From contig JAFZUQ010000016.1 of assembly GCA_017618215.1 (NCBI GenBank), forward strand, positions 1 to 40,718: 40,718 bases of DNA, read 5' to 3'. The translations under genes were made by a program, and so were the position numbers. Origin of the DNA: Elusimicrobiaceae bacterium. GTDB taxonomy: Bacteria; Elusimicrobiota; Elusimicrobia; Elusimicrobiales; Elusimicrobiaceae. Of the stretch, positions 22,062 through 29,560 are shown in pieces (the first letter of the stretch is position 1; every line of letters starts with the position of its first letter). The notes beneath the pieces were generated by a model, which did not search any database, was not told the origin of the DNA, and saw only the letters and a list, made by a program, of their open reading frames with translations.

Positions 22062-24413
22062 ATGAAAACACTCTCACAATCTTTAATTTCGGCCTTAAAC
22101 AGCCAGGCACCGATGTATACAAAAAAATTTTTATTATATACGCGCACTTGGCAGGAAGAAACGGAAACTTATGCATTTTCTGATGCTCAAGATATAACAA
22201 AATATATTTTGGAAACTTCAAAAATAAAGTGGAAATTAGATAATGAAGGTTATTCCGTATGGAATAATGCCATCTTAAATCTAACTTTAAGCAATCAAAA
22301 TAATTCTTTTGATGAAGCAAACACTTTTTGGGCAGGTGCTAAAATTGAAGTTTATATAAGTGCAAAAACTGCCAATGCAAGCGCAAATGAGGAAATCAAA
22401 ATATTTCAAGGTTTTGTTTTGGAAGGCCCTCTTTACGATAAAGAAAACCGCACTTTAAACATTTCTCTAACAGGGCAACTTGCTTTGCTTGACACATTCA
22501 GCGCACAAAGTTTAACCCAAACGGAAGAACTTGAAACTTTAACACCTACACTTGAAAATCCAACAAAAAAATTTACCACTCAAAATAATGCAGTAAGTGA
22601 AATTATTGCTATATATCAAGGTACTACTGACAACGGTGTTGAAAATGCCACTCTATTAAAAGCACAAAATGATTACACTATTTTCGATTTAGGCCAATAC
22701 AATAAACCTGCTGTAATTACTTTGAATATTGACTTACCGCAAGACAATAGTTTATGGTGTACATACCGCCATTATTACACTGATAAAACTTGCGAGTGGA
22801 TTGCCGGCCAAATTGCCGATATTTGCGCTGCACCCTCCAGGCAAATTGATCCGGTATTCTATTCTTCCACCATTGAAGCAAATTACAGCTGCCCAACATA
22901 TAATGAATTCAGCGAAGGCACTTTAAATGCTTTAACAATAAACAATAATACCTTACAACTTGAAGATAATTTTTTACAAGATACAGATTATAGTTGGACA
23001 ACTTTATATGCACCCGGCAACCAATCTGTAACTATCACGCCTTCTTCAATTTTAGTTGTGGGGCCCAAAATGATGCCGGAGGGGGATGAAGCACTTTTCC
23101 GCACCCCTGCAACACAAGCTTACGGCACTTGGGAAGCAGAAGTCTCAGTTGCCGAAGAAGATAATATTTACCAATATAACTATTTTATTTCTTCCTCTGA
23201 CAATTTGGCGACTACAAACGGTTATTTACTTTCTTTTGAATATAGTTATGATTATATATTTTTCAATTTAAGCCGTATAACGAACGGGCAGGAAACATTT
23301 CTAAAACAATGGTATTATCAGACCGGGCGATATATGCACCGCTTCCGCTATCGTATGAGCAGATCAGAAGACGGCACTTTTAATATTTGGTTTAAAAATA
23401 TTACAAGCAGCGGCGACTGGGTTAGCGTTGTGGGGGGAGCTTATCAGGATAATACTTATACTACCTCAAATTACCAATTTTTTAGAATGACAGGTTATGG
23501 TGGGAATAATGTTTACAATTATCAAACAAGCCCATTAGTTGCGACGGGCAGTGGCACTTTAAGCCCAAACGGAACTTATTTAAGCCCCATAATATCTGCC
23601 GGTACTAATTTTAAAAATTGGGGGAAACTCACCTTCCAACAAACTTTAAACGACGGTAGCGGCACTTTTTACATGCGTTTTAAAGATGAAGATGATGTCA
23701 ATTGGTCCGCTTGGGAAAGTATAACAAATCAGCAAAGTTTAACTTCGACAAAAAATTGCGCCCAGATTAAATGGGAAGCCAGAAGTAACAGTGCACAAAC
23801 CCAAAGCCCTGTTTTAAGCAGTTTTGTTTTAACTTGGGAAATAACAGGTGTTAATATTGCAATAGTCAGCACAAAAGATATGTCCTGCTTAGATATTATG
23901 AAGGAACTTGCAACTTTAAGCGGTTACCAAATAGGCTTTGATAGTAACGGTAAATTTTTATTTTTAAACCGTTCCTCAAATACTACCCCAAGTTTAACTT
24001 TAGAAGCAAAAGATATTATCAGCCTTGAAAGTTTAGATTCCGGCTTAAATAAACTTTACACCCGCGTTAAAGTACAATTTGGGGAATTTGCCTATCAAGT
24101 CGATCCTTTCACTTTAGAAGAAGAACGCCCCAATATTATTGATAAATATGGTGTTAAAGAACTTGCTTTAAGTTCGGCTTTTCTACCGGCACAAAACGCT
24201 AATTTGGCACGGGCAGCAGCACCTGATATTTACACACGTGCCTGCACAAAAAAACAACGAATAGCTTTAATATGCAAATTCTTACCGCAAATTGAACTCG
24301 GTGATATTTTACAAATAAACTATTCCCCGTTTATAACACTTACAGTACAAGTGGAAGGATTGGAATTTGATCTTACGAATTGGCAACTCAGGCTTGATTT
24401 GACGGAGATTTGA
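22062..24413 (+). CDS. Tail tip / hub protein
   Basis: This 783-residue protein is the largest of the cluster. Residues 1-150 have the mixed-beta pattern of hub N-domains (K-F-L-L-Y-T-R-T-W, then I-F-Q-G-F-V-L-E-G-P-L-Y-D). The central part (about 270-600) is rich in Ser, Thr, Tyr and Asn, with beta-sandwich-like segments (D-G-S-G-T-F-Y-M-R-F-K-D-E-D-D and W-S-A-W-E-S-I) that may bind surface glycans. The C-terminal about 190 residues (S-C-L-D-I-M-K-E-L-A-T-L-S-G-Y, then L-E-L-G-D-I-L-Q-I-N, then W-Q-L-R-L-D-L-T-E-I) resemble phage hub domains of the gpD/gp44 type. No collagen-like or peptidase motif is visible. Receptor-binding function is inferred. Confidence 0.75.
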   Translation: MKTLSQSLISALNSQAPMYTKKFLLYTRTWQEETETYAFSDAQDITKYILETSKIKWKLDNEGYSVWNNAILNLTLSNQNNSFDEANTFWAGAKIEVYISAKTANASANEEIKIFQGFVLEGPLYDKENRTLNISLTGQLALLDTFSAQSLTQTEELETLTPTLENPTKKFTTQNNAVSEIIAIYQGTTDNGVENATLLKAQNDYTIFDLGQYNKPAVITLNIDLPQDNSLWCTYRHYYTDKTCEWIAGQIADICAAPSRQIDPVFYSSTIEANYSCPTYNEFSEGTLNALTINNNTLQLEDNFLQDTDYSWTTLYAPGNQSVTITPSSILVVGPKMMPEGDEALFRTPATQAYGTWEAEVSVAEEDNIYQYNYFISSSDNLATTNGYLLSFEYSYDYIFFNLSRITNGQETFLKQWYYQTGRYMHRFRYRMSRSEDGTFNIWFKNITSSGDWVSVVGGAYQDNTYTTSNYQFFRMTGYGGNNVYNYQTSPLVATGSGTLSPNGTYLSPIISAGTNFKNWGKLTFQQTLNDGSGTFYMRFKDEDDVNWSAWESITNQQSLTSTKNCAQIKWEARSNSAQTQSPVLSSFVLTWEITGVNIAIVSTKDMSCLDIMKELATLSGYQIGFDSNGKFLFLNRSSNTTPSLTLEAKDIISLESLDSGLNKLYTRVKVQFGEFAYQVDPFTLEEERPNIIDKYGVKELALSSAFLPAQNANLARAAAPDIYTRACTKKQRIALICKFLPQIELGDILQINYSPFITLTVQVEGLEFDLTNWQLRLDLTEI

Positions 24414-24414
24414 T

Positions 24415-24696
24415 ATGCAAACCGTATTAACTTCAAAGCAGATAACAAATACTTTACCCTTCATTTTTAAAATCAGTTTAACTATAAAAAATTTGATTTT
24501 TATTTTGGCAGCTTTGCTTTCATTTATTTTATGGTTTTCGGCCACTTTAAAAACCCCAAAACGCCTTGATAAAGTAGAAGAAACCTTACACATATTTGCA
24601 ACACGCCAAAGCAAAATGGAGGGGGAAATTAATTTAATTTCACAAGACACAAAAATAATAAAAAATATTTTAATTAGGAGTAACAATGATAAATAA
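24415..24696 (+). CDS. Small single-helix membrane protein with coiled-coil tail
   Basis: The 93-residue protein has one hydrophobic segment (about residues 26-44, I-F-I-L-A-A-L-L-S-F-I-L-W-F). A charged helical C-terminus follows (R-L-D-K-V-E-E-T-L-H-I-F-A-T-R-Q-S-K-M-E-G-E-I-N). GGAG precedes the ATG, one base after the tip gene stop. Position after the tail tip and pairing with a second small membrane protein suggest a holin/spanin-like lysis accessory, comparable in layout to XhlA-type proteins but with reversed order of helix and coil. This is a contextual guess. Confidence 0.65.
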   Translation: MQTVLTSKQITNTLPFIFKISLTIKNLIFILAALLSFILWFSATLKTPKRLDKVEETLHIFATRQSKMEGEINLISQDTKIIKNILIRSNNDK

Positions 24697-24952
24697 AATA
24701 ATAAATTTTGCAAAAAAAGCAAAAGAATTTTTAAAAAACAAAAAAGTTTATTTAGCAGCAACAATAATAATTTTACAGGCCCTTTTAACTTATATTGAAC
24801 AACTTATTTCATTTAATGGGCTTACCGATTTTATTATGTGGTGCAAAAATTTAGCCTCCAATGATGCAACTTTGCATTTGCTTGAGGGGCTTGGTCTTTT
24901 TGGCCTCCGCGCAGTTATAGGTAATAAAACAAACAACACAAACGCAAAGTAA
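24686..24952 (+). CDS. Small holin-like membrane protein
   Basis: The 88-residue protein has a basic N-terminus (K-K-A-K-E-F-L-K-N-K-K), a hydrophobic helix (about 20-45) and a second apolar region near the C-terminus with L-L-E-G-L-G-L-F-G-L-R-A-V-I. The last pattern (G-L-G-x2-G-L-R-A) is common in small phage membrane proteins annotated as holins. It overlaps the preceding gene by 11 nt and has Shine-Dalgarno TAGGAG. It is the last gene of the cluster; no endolysin gene follows. Confidence 0.65.
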   Translation: MINKIINFAKKAKEFLKNKKVYLAATIIILQALLTYIEQLISFNGLTDFIMWCKNLASNDATLHLLEGLGLFGLRAVIGNKTNNTNAK

Positions 24953-24962
24953 ATTTCACCGA

Positions 24963-25017
24963 TTATAGGGATTCTCCTGTAAAAGCGTTTCTTACTTTTT
25001 CTAAACGCGCCCTATAA
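24963..25017 (+). other. Structured region downstream of the virion cluster
   Basis: TTATAGGG (24963-24970) pairs with CCCTATAA (25010-25017) and, inside it, GCGTTT (24985-24990) pairs with AAACGC (25003-25008), leaving a one-sided 14-nt bulge. It directly precedes the terminator. It may be a 3'-end mRNA structure or a trace of an attachment site; no matching copy is seen upstream of the capsid gene. Confidence 0.5.
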
Positions 25018-25049
25018 AAAACCCCATGCTAATTTTGGCATGGGGTTTT
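25018..25049. terminator. Bidirectional terminator between the virion cluster and the pilin gene
   Basis: A perfect 12-bp stem AAAACCCCATGC (25018-25029) with GCATGGGGTTTT (25038-25049) has A/T-runs on both sides. It serves the plus-strand cluster and the converging minus-strand pilin gene. Confidence 0.9.
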
Positions 25050-25071
25050 AAAAATACCTTTATAGCATTTA

Positions 25072-26013
25072 TTATAAATCGAATTTCGGAATACATGTTC
25101 CAGATAATCCGTCTAAGAACATTCCATCCGGGCATGCACATTTTCCGTTATTCCAAATCATTCCACCTGCACATATATGTTCCTCTTCTTTCAGTACACA
25201 TTCCTTTCCGTTCCAAATAAAGCCTTCTTCACATTTTGTTGATTGATACACGCATTCTTTTCCGTCCCATACATAGCCGTCAGGACATTTTGTTTCCTCT
25301 TTCTTCACGCATTCCTTTCCGTTCCATACATAGCCTTTAGGACATTCATGTATTTCTATCTTGCATCCAAATTCGTTCCATGTACTACCAGCCGGGCAGA
25401 AATTACTGCTGGAATCCTTAAAAGAACAAGCACCCTCTTTATCATTGAATTCACCACCATACTCCTTACACCAGCTAACAAACGATTCAATGCTTTCATA
25501 GTCTTCTTTACAGTTTCCCAATGAAGCGACTAAAGTAGCATCAGAACATGCACGAATAGATCCATCAAACCCGAACATATCGCAAGTTATATTATCACTT
25601 TTAAGCAAGTCTTCACAAGAGACTTCCCCGGTGTTTAAATTCTTATATATAGAGTAAATGGAATCCTGATCCTTAATTCTATCTGCCACCACAAGGTTAT
25701 CCCCTTTATTGACTTCTTGTAAGGACACTTCAAAATGTTGGGTATTCAATATGTCCTTTTTTGCCACTTTATCCTCAGCATCCAAAAACTCTACATCCAA
25801 ATCACCAAACGATTCGGAATAGCGACCATTGATATGATGGTACCTTTCCTGAGCTTGTTGAATTGATTGTAATAGCTCCTCTGTCTCAGTATATTTGCTT
25901 CTCTCGACAGCTTTTGTATACTGAGGCACTGCGATAACTGCCAGTGAGCTGACTATAAGAATTACAACAACTAATTCTATCAAAGTAAAACCATTTTTAT
26001 TTATATTTTTCAT
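25072..26013 (-). CDS. Type IV prepilin-like protein with Cys-rich tandem repeats
   Basis: The start at 26013 has GGGAGGAG upstream and gives 313 residues. The class III signal is MKNINKNG followed by FTLIELVVVILIV, with processing by prepilin peptidase expected after Gly8 and the conserved Glu at mature position 5. Residues 30-150 resemble PilE-type pilins (V-P-Q-Y-T-K-A-V-E-R-S-K). The C-terminal third carries four to five units of 17-20 residues of the form C-P-x-G-Y-V-W-x-G-K-E-C, each with two Cys. This gives a disulfide-stabilised tail like EGF-type stalks. It is probably a surface-exposed minor pilin or pseudopilin. No assembly genes (PilB, PilC, PilQ) are nearby. It has a strong own promoter. 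Confidence 0.9.
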   Translation of the reverse strand: MKNINKNGFTLIELVVVILIVSSLAVIAVPQYTKAVERSKYTETEELLQSIQQAQERYHHINGRYSESFGDLDVEFLDAEDKVAKKDILNTQHFEVSLQEVNKGDNLVVADRIKDQDSIYSIYKNLNTGEVSCEDLLKSDNITCDMFGFDGSIRACSDATLVASLGNCKEDYESIESFVSWCKEYGGEFNDKEGACSFKDSSSNFCPAGSTWNEFGCKIEIHECPKGYVWNGKECVKKEETKCPDGYVWDGKECVYQSTKCEEGFIWNGKECVLKEEEHICAGGMIWNNGKCACPDGMFLDGLSGTCIPKFDL

Positions 26014-26034
26014 AACACACTCCTCCCTATTATA

Positions 26035-26063
26035 ATTATAAGTGGAAATATGCAAATTGTCAA
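26035..26063 (-). promoter_or_regulatory. Promoter of the pilin gene
   Basis: On the minus strand, TTGACA (26063-26058) and TATAAT (26040-26035) are separated by 17 nt, a full consensus match. The start codon at 26013 has a good Shine-Dalgarno sequence. Confidence 0.85.
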
Positions 26064-26148
26064 CCCCTCCCAATACATATAATAGACGGTAAATTTTATT
26101 TCGTTATCTTTCAATTTATGTAATATAATTACAATTTTTAATACCCCC

Positions 26149-26177
26149 TTGACGAAATCGGAAAATTCTGTTATACT
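26149..26177 (+). promoter_or_regulatory. Promoter of the Cys-rich secreted protein gene (26217)
   Basis: TTGACG (26149-26154) and TATACT (26172-26177) have 17-nt spacing. A leader of about 33 nt with Shine-Dalgarno AAGGAG precedes the ATG at 26217. Confidence 0.8.
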
Positions 26178-26216
26178 TCCTTTGTAAGTAAAAATTAACT
26201 ATAAAAGGAGAATATT

Positions 26217-26852
26217 ATGAAAAAGCTATTAACTGTAATGATATTAGTGCTTTCTACCACTTTTATCAATGCTGCAGCTATAACTGTAAGCACATCACAA
26301 CATCAGGCCCAGATTGACTCGCGGCATCCTCTTTGTAAGGAAAATGCAGAATTACCTTACATTTGTAGAAAAACTTTGGAAGGTCTTGCCAGTCCAAGGG
26401 TTTATTCATATTTTTGCAGTTTTTGCCCGATATGTGATGAAAACGGTCAGCTTGTTAGATGTAAACCTAATGAATTGCCTGCAAACGGTCAATGTTGTGT
26501 TGATATGGAGATTGATATGGAACTTCTGAATCAACTTCCTTCAAGATGCAAAATAGATGAAGGTCAAACACATCCGTGCGGACAATGCCCTGTTTACTAT
26601 AAAAAGGACCATTCTTGCGTATCAAATAGTGGAGAACTTGGTGAACTTTTCCCTGCCTGTACCTTAAATGAAGCACTGGGGGTTGATGGCCGCTGCCCTG
26701 CCGTCCCGGGTAGAGCAAATCAAGGCAAACCGAAAGTCGGGCTTACCCCGGTAAAACCAAATAATGCTGTTAGCGAAAAAGGTATAAACTCTTCAAAGAG
26801 TCCTATTTCTAAGAAATCTTCAAAAGGTATAGCAGGCGCCGGCAGCAGATAA
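26217..26852 (+). CDS. Cys-rich exported protein of unknown function
   Basis: The 211-residue protein has a standard signal peptide (MKKLLTVMILVLSTTFINA). The mature part holds 14 cysteines between residues 40 and 160, mostly in C-x2-C and C-x3-C spacings (Y-F-C-S-F-C-P-I-C, G-Q-C-C, P-C-G-Q-C). It is likely stabilised by disulfides or binds metal. The last 45 residues are a Ser/Lys/Pro-rich basic tail (S-S-K-S-P-I-S-K-K-S-S-K-G) with no Cys. I do not recognise the family. It is divergent from the pilin gene across a 203-bp promoter region and ends at an intrinsic terminator. Confidence 0.75.
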   Translation: MKKLLTVMILVLSTTFINAAAITVSTSQHQAQIDSRHPLCKENAELPYICRKTLEGLASPRVYSYFCSFCPICDENGQLVRCKPNELPANGQCCVDMEIDMELLNQLPSRCKIDEGQTHPCGQCPVYYKKDHSCVSNSGELGELFPACTLNEALGVDGRCPAVPGRANQGKPKVGLTPVKPNNAVSEKGINSSKSPISKKSSKGIAGAGSR

Positions 26853-26870
26853 AAAATAAATTGTAAAATA

Positions 26871-26898
26871 AAATACCCCTCTGATGAGGGGTATTTTT
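26871..26898. terminator. Bidirectional terminator after the Cys-rich protein gene
   Basis: AAATACCCCTC (26871-26881) pairs perfectly with GAGGGGTATTT (26886-26896) around TGAT, with T-runs on both strands. It serves the 26217 gene and the converging ankyrin gene. Confidence 0.9.
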
Positions 26899-26922
26899 AT
26901 GCCTGATTATCTATCTAATTAT

Positions 26923-28659
26923 CTAGAAAGCGTAAGGGTTATTTTCTTCTTCTTCAGTATTACAATATTTTTCGTCATTTGTTATTTGATTTATATATCT
27001 GCTACTTGCTACTCCTTTTTCCAAAGAATCCTTTAGCATTTTAACTCCTTCTTCGGAATATTTCGCCGCAACATCCGTAGGCAAATAACAGTGCATATCA
27101 GAGCCTAAAATATTCTCCCGCACATGGCATTTCCCGTTTTCCATACCGTAGACATAATAAGCACCGTCAATAGAAGATTTTCCTAAAGAAAAAGTTCCTT
27201 TTTTACATGTTTTTATACTGGCATAATATTTCATTTGCTGTTCATACATACTATTATTAGAATCCGGAATACCAGGTTCAAAATCTTGTTCCTTTGGCAT
27301 TTCATAAGGATTACCTGTTGTAGTGCTACTTACATTTGTACCTTTGACCTGTTGCCCATAATCTTGATCAATATAACTTTCTTGGGTATAAGTTTCTTGC
27401 TTGGTTGAAACCTGTTGGTCATATCCCTGTTGCCCGGAAATATGATTATCAGACATATTACTACCGTCTTGTGTAATTACTATCGTATTTGTTTCGGTAG
27501 TAGTTGTTGTACCATCATTATTTTTTGTTACACGGGTAGTCTTTGTAACTTTTTTGGAAGAATTACTTTTTGCTTTTGGTCTGGAAACAGGTTTTTTAAC
27601 TGTCTTTTTAACGGTAGTTGTAGATTTCTTTTTTAATGTCTTGCCTTCCTTTTTTGCGAGTTCAGCTTTGGCAGCATTTAAATTATAAGAACTGCGTTCT
27701 ATATAATTCTTAAGTTCATTTATGCCCCAGCCGGAAAAATCTATAGCATAAGTTTCTTTAGATTGAGCGGAATAAGACATCAAAAGTTCCTTCATTTCAT
27801 CATTTCCGTTTCTTATGGCATAACTTAATACTGCAGTGCCTGAGGCATCTTTAGCATTAGCATCGGCACCGGCTTCAAGTAATATCTCAGCTTTTTCAAT
27901 ATCATTATTTTTAACCGCATCAATTAAAGCTTTTTGAATATCTTTATTTTCCTTGTTCAGAGTTACGCCGTAATCTCGCAAGGTATTAGCCGTTTCCATA
28001 TCATCATTTTCAATGGATGTTAAGAAAAGATCTTGTGCAGATTTATCTTCGTAATCAACCCCAATTTTTCTTTGCGCAAATAAATCTAATATATCCGGAT
28101 CATTAGTTTCCAAAGCATATGTAAAAGCTGTTTTACCTTTTTTATCGGCAAGGGATAAATCTAATGTCTGTATATCTAATAAACTTGAAACTGCATCATA
28201 ATTCAAACCTTCAACAGCATGCATTAAAGCTGTTTTGCCCTGATTATCTTGTAAATTGGGATCTGCACCGTATTCCAATAAAGTGTCAACAGTTGTACCT
28301 TCACCCACAGCCGCTACAACCATCAACGGGGTTACGCCATCTCTGGAAACGCCGTTAACAAATGCACCCCTGTCTAATAAAAGAGTAACAATTTCTTCAG
28401 ACGGATAATTACAAGCTATTGCTAAGGGCGAATACCCCTCATCATTGGTTTCATTAGGATCCACGTTGGCAAGTAATAAAAATCTTACCCTTTCCAAATC
28501 TTGCTTTTTTATTGCTTGTATCAAAGACGTATCATATAGATAACTGTATTTCTTTTCCTTCTTAGCTTTGGATGTATTCTCAGGTTTATGAACAGCAGCG
28601 CAAATAATACTTATAACTAATAATAAGAAAATCAAAAAAACAGATAATTTTTTAAACAT
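26923..28659 (-). CDS. Exported ankyrin-repeat protein with Thr-rich linker and Cys domain
   Basis: This 578-residue protein begins with a hydrophobic signal/anchor (MFKKLSVFLIFLLLVISIIC); an early Cys at residue 20 could make it a lipoprotein. Residues 45-300 hold about seven ankyrin units (E-G-Y-S-P-L-A-I-A, D-G-V-T-P-L-M-V-A-A, Q-G-K-T-A-L-M-H-A-V-E, and D-A-S-G-T-A-V-L-S-Y-A). A Lys/Thr-rich linker (about 335-400) and a Gln/Tyr/Ser-rich stretch follow. The C-terminal 95 residues form a Cys domain with Y-Y-A-S-I-K-T-C-K-K-G-T-F-S-L, then Y-Y-V-Y-G-M-E-N-G-K-C-H-V-R-E, and M-H-C-Y-L-P. GGAGGT precedes the ATG. Its role is presumably protein binding at the cell surface; the partner is unknown. 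Confidence 0.8.
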   Translation of the reverse strand: MFKKLSVFLIFLLLVISIICAAVHKPENTSKAKKEKKYSYLYDTSLIQAIKKQDLERVRFLLLANVDPNETNDEGYSPLAIACNYPSEEIVTLLLDRGAFVNGVSRDGVTPLMVVAAVGEGTTVDTLLEYGADPNLQDNQGKTALMHAVEGLNYDAVSSLLDIQTLDLSLADKKGKTAFTYALETNDPDILDLFAQRKIGVDYEDKSAQDLFLTSIENDDMETANTLRDYGVTLNKENKDIQKALIDAVKNNDIEKAEILLEAGADANAKDASGTAVLSYAIRNGNDEMKELLMSYSAQSKETYAIDFSGWGINELKNYIERSSYNLNAAKAELAKKEGKTLKKKSTTTVKKTVKKPVSRPKAKSNSSKKVTKTTRVTKNNDGTTTTTETNTIVITQDGSNMSDNHISGQQGYDQQVSTKQETYTQESYIDQDYGQQVKGTNVSSTTTGNPYEMPKEQDFEPGIPDSNNSMYEQQMKYYASIKTCKKGTFSLGKSSIDGAYYVYGMENGKCHVRENILGSDMHCYLPTDVAAKYSEEGVKMLKDSLEKGVASSRYINQITNDEKYCNTEEEENNPYAF

Positions 28660-28680
28660 AAATTACCTCCATATAAAAAT

Positions 28681-28686
28681 ATTATA
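28681..28686 (-). promoter_or_regulatory. Probable -10 box for the ankyrin gene
   Basis: Minus-strand TATAAT is 21 nt before the ATG at 28659, leaving space for the GGAGGT Shine-Dalgarno sequence. No clear -35 box is visible. Confidence 0.45.
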
Positions 28687-28784
28687 CCTTATTTGCACCG
28701 CATAAATGCTACAATTTTGGCACAAAGTTGAGGAAATCAGTGAACAGAAAATGCAACATATATAATTGCCCAGTATTATACGGT

Positions 28785-28812
28785 TTGGCTTCGTTAAGAA
28801 ATTTGATATAAT
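28785..28812 (+). promoter_or_regulatory. Promoter of the 28851 gene
   Basis: TTGGCT (28785-28790) and TATAAT (28807-28812) have 16-nt spacing. A leader with Shine-Dalgarno AAGGAG leads to the ATG at 28851. Confidence 0.7.
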
Positions 28813-28850
28813 TTAGGGAACATTATTAAAATTCTATTCAAGGAGATTTT

Positions 28851-29501
28851 ATGAAAAAATTTTTTATTGTTTTGCTTTGTTTAATTATTACAATACCGGC
28901 TCTTGCGATTAAACCACCAAAAGAGTATGTAGAAAAATGGAGAAAGGAATATAAGGATAATTTGGCGAAATGCCCTGCCGATAAACCGATTTATACGGGA
29001 TATGGAGAATGCCGTTCGTGTAATGAAATTGACTCTTTTACAATTCCTCCTTTTATCGGTGACTTTTGCTCTCAAATTTGCCCGAACAGAAAAACTGCTC
29101 TAAAAGTAATTCCCGGATCTGATATATTTGCCACTTATTGCGTATTAAAAGATGCTCCAGGACCGGATTTTCATTTTGATGAGCACAGTAAGTCATGGGT
29201 AAAGCCAAACTGCCCTGATGATAAACCATTATATTTTGAGGGTAAATGTATTGCATGCAATGAGTATAAAAATTGGGATAATGTAAAAAATGTTTTAGGT
29301 TGTGAAAAATGCTCTAATAAAATTATGGAAGGTAATAACTGTTATCTAAACAATTGTCCGGATGATAAACCGTTAATTCATTATCAAGGAAGTTGTTATC
29401 CTTGTTCTGCTAAATCTATAACGATAATATCTGGGCATGACAAATGTACAGAACTGCATCCGTCAGTAGTAGTCTTTAAAAATACCACACGCAAACAATA
29501 G
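28851..29501 (+). CDS. Cys-rich exported protein with three CPxDKP repeats
   Basis: The 216-residue protein starts with a signal peptide (MKKFFIVLLCLIITIPALA). It contains three copies of a unit C-P-[AD]-D-K-P-[IL], followed 8-10 residues later by C-x2-C. These are near residues 41, 123 and 173 and read G-E-C-R-S-C, G-K-C-I-A-C and G-S-C-Y-P-C. Sixteen cysteines in the mature part suggest several disulfides or bound metal. The C-terminus is short and basic. I cannot name a family; the repeat pattern resembles that of the pilin tail and the 26217 protein in style, not in sequence. It is monocistronic with promoter and terminator. Confidence 0.75.
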   Translation: MKKFFIVLLCLIITIPALAIKPPKEYVEKWRKEYKDNLAKCPADKPIYTGYGECRSCNEIDSFTIPPFIGDFCSQICPNRKTALKVIPGSDIFATYCVLKDAPGPDFHFDEHSKSWVKPNCPDDKPLYFEGKCIACNEYKNWDNVKNVLGCEKCSNKIMEGNNCYLNNCPDDKPLIHYQGSCYPCSAKSITIISGHDKCTELHPSVVVFKNTTRKQ

Positions 29502-29526
29502 TTTATAAATTGAACTTTAACCACGA

Positions 29527-29560
29527 AATTTAAAAGCACCCTTCCGGGTGCTTTTAAATT
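29527..29560. terminator. Bidirectional terminator between the 28851 gene and the RND operon
   Basis: A perfect 15-bp stem, AATTTAAAAGCACCC (29527-29541) with its complement at 29546-29560, closes the loop TTCC. T-runs on both strands make it bidirectional. It directly abuts the stop codon of the outer-membrane factor gene. Confidence 0.9.

Noticed and set aside
16474..25049. Ordinary complete prophage
   Set aside because: No integrase, repressor, replication, terminase, portal or protease genes, and no matching attachment repeats seen at the two flanks.
16474..25049. Tailocin or contractile injection system
   Set aside because: A capsid protein and head-tail joining genes are present, and no sheath or contractile baseplate genes are seen.
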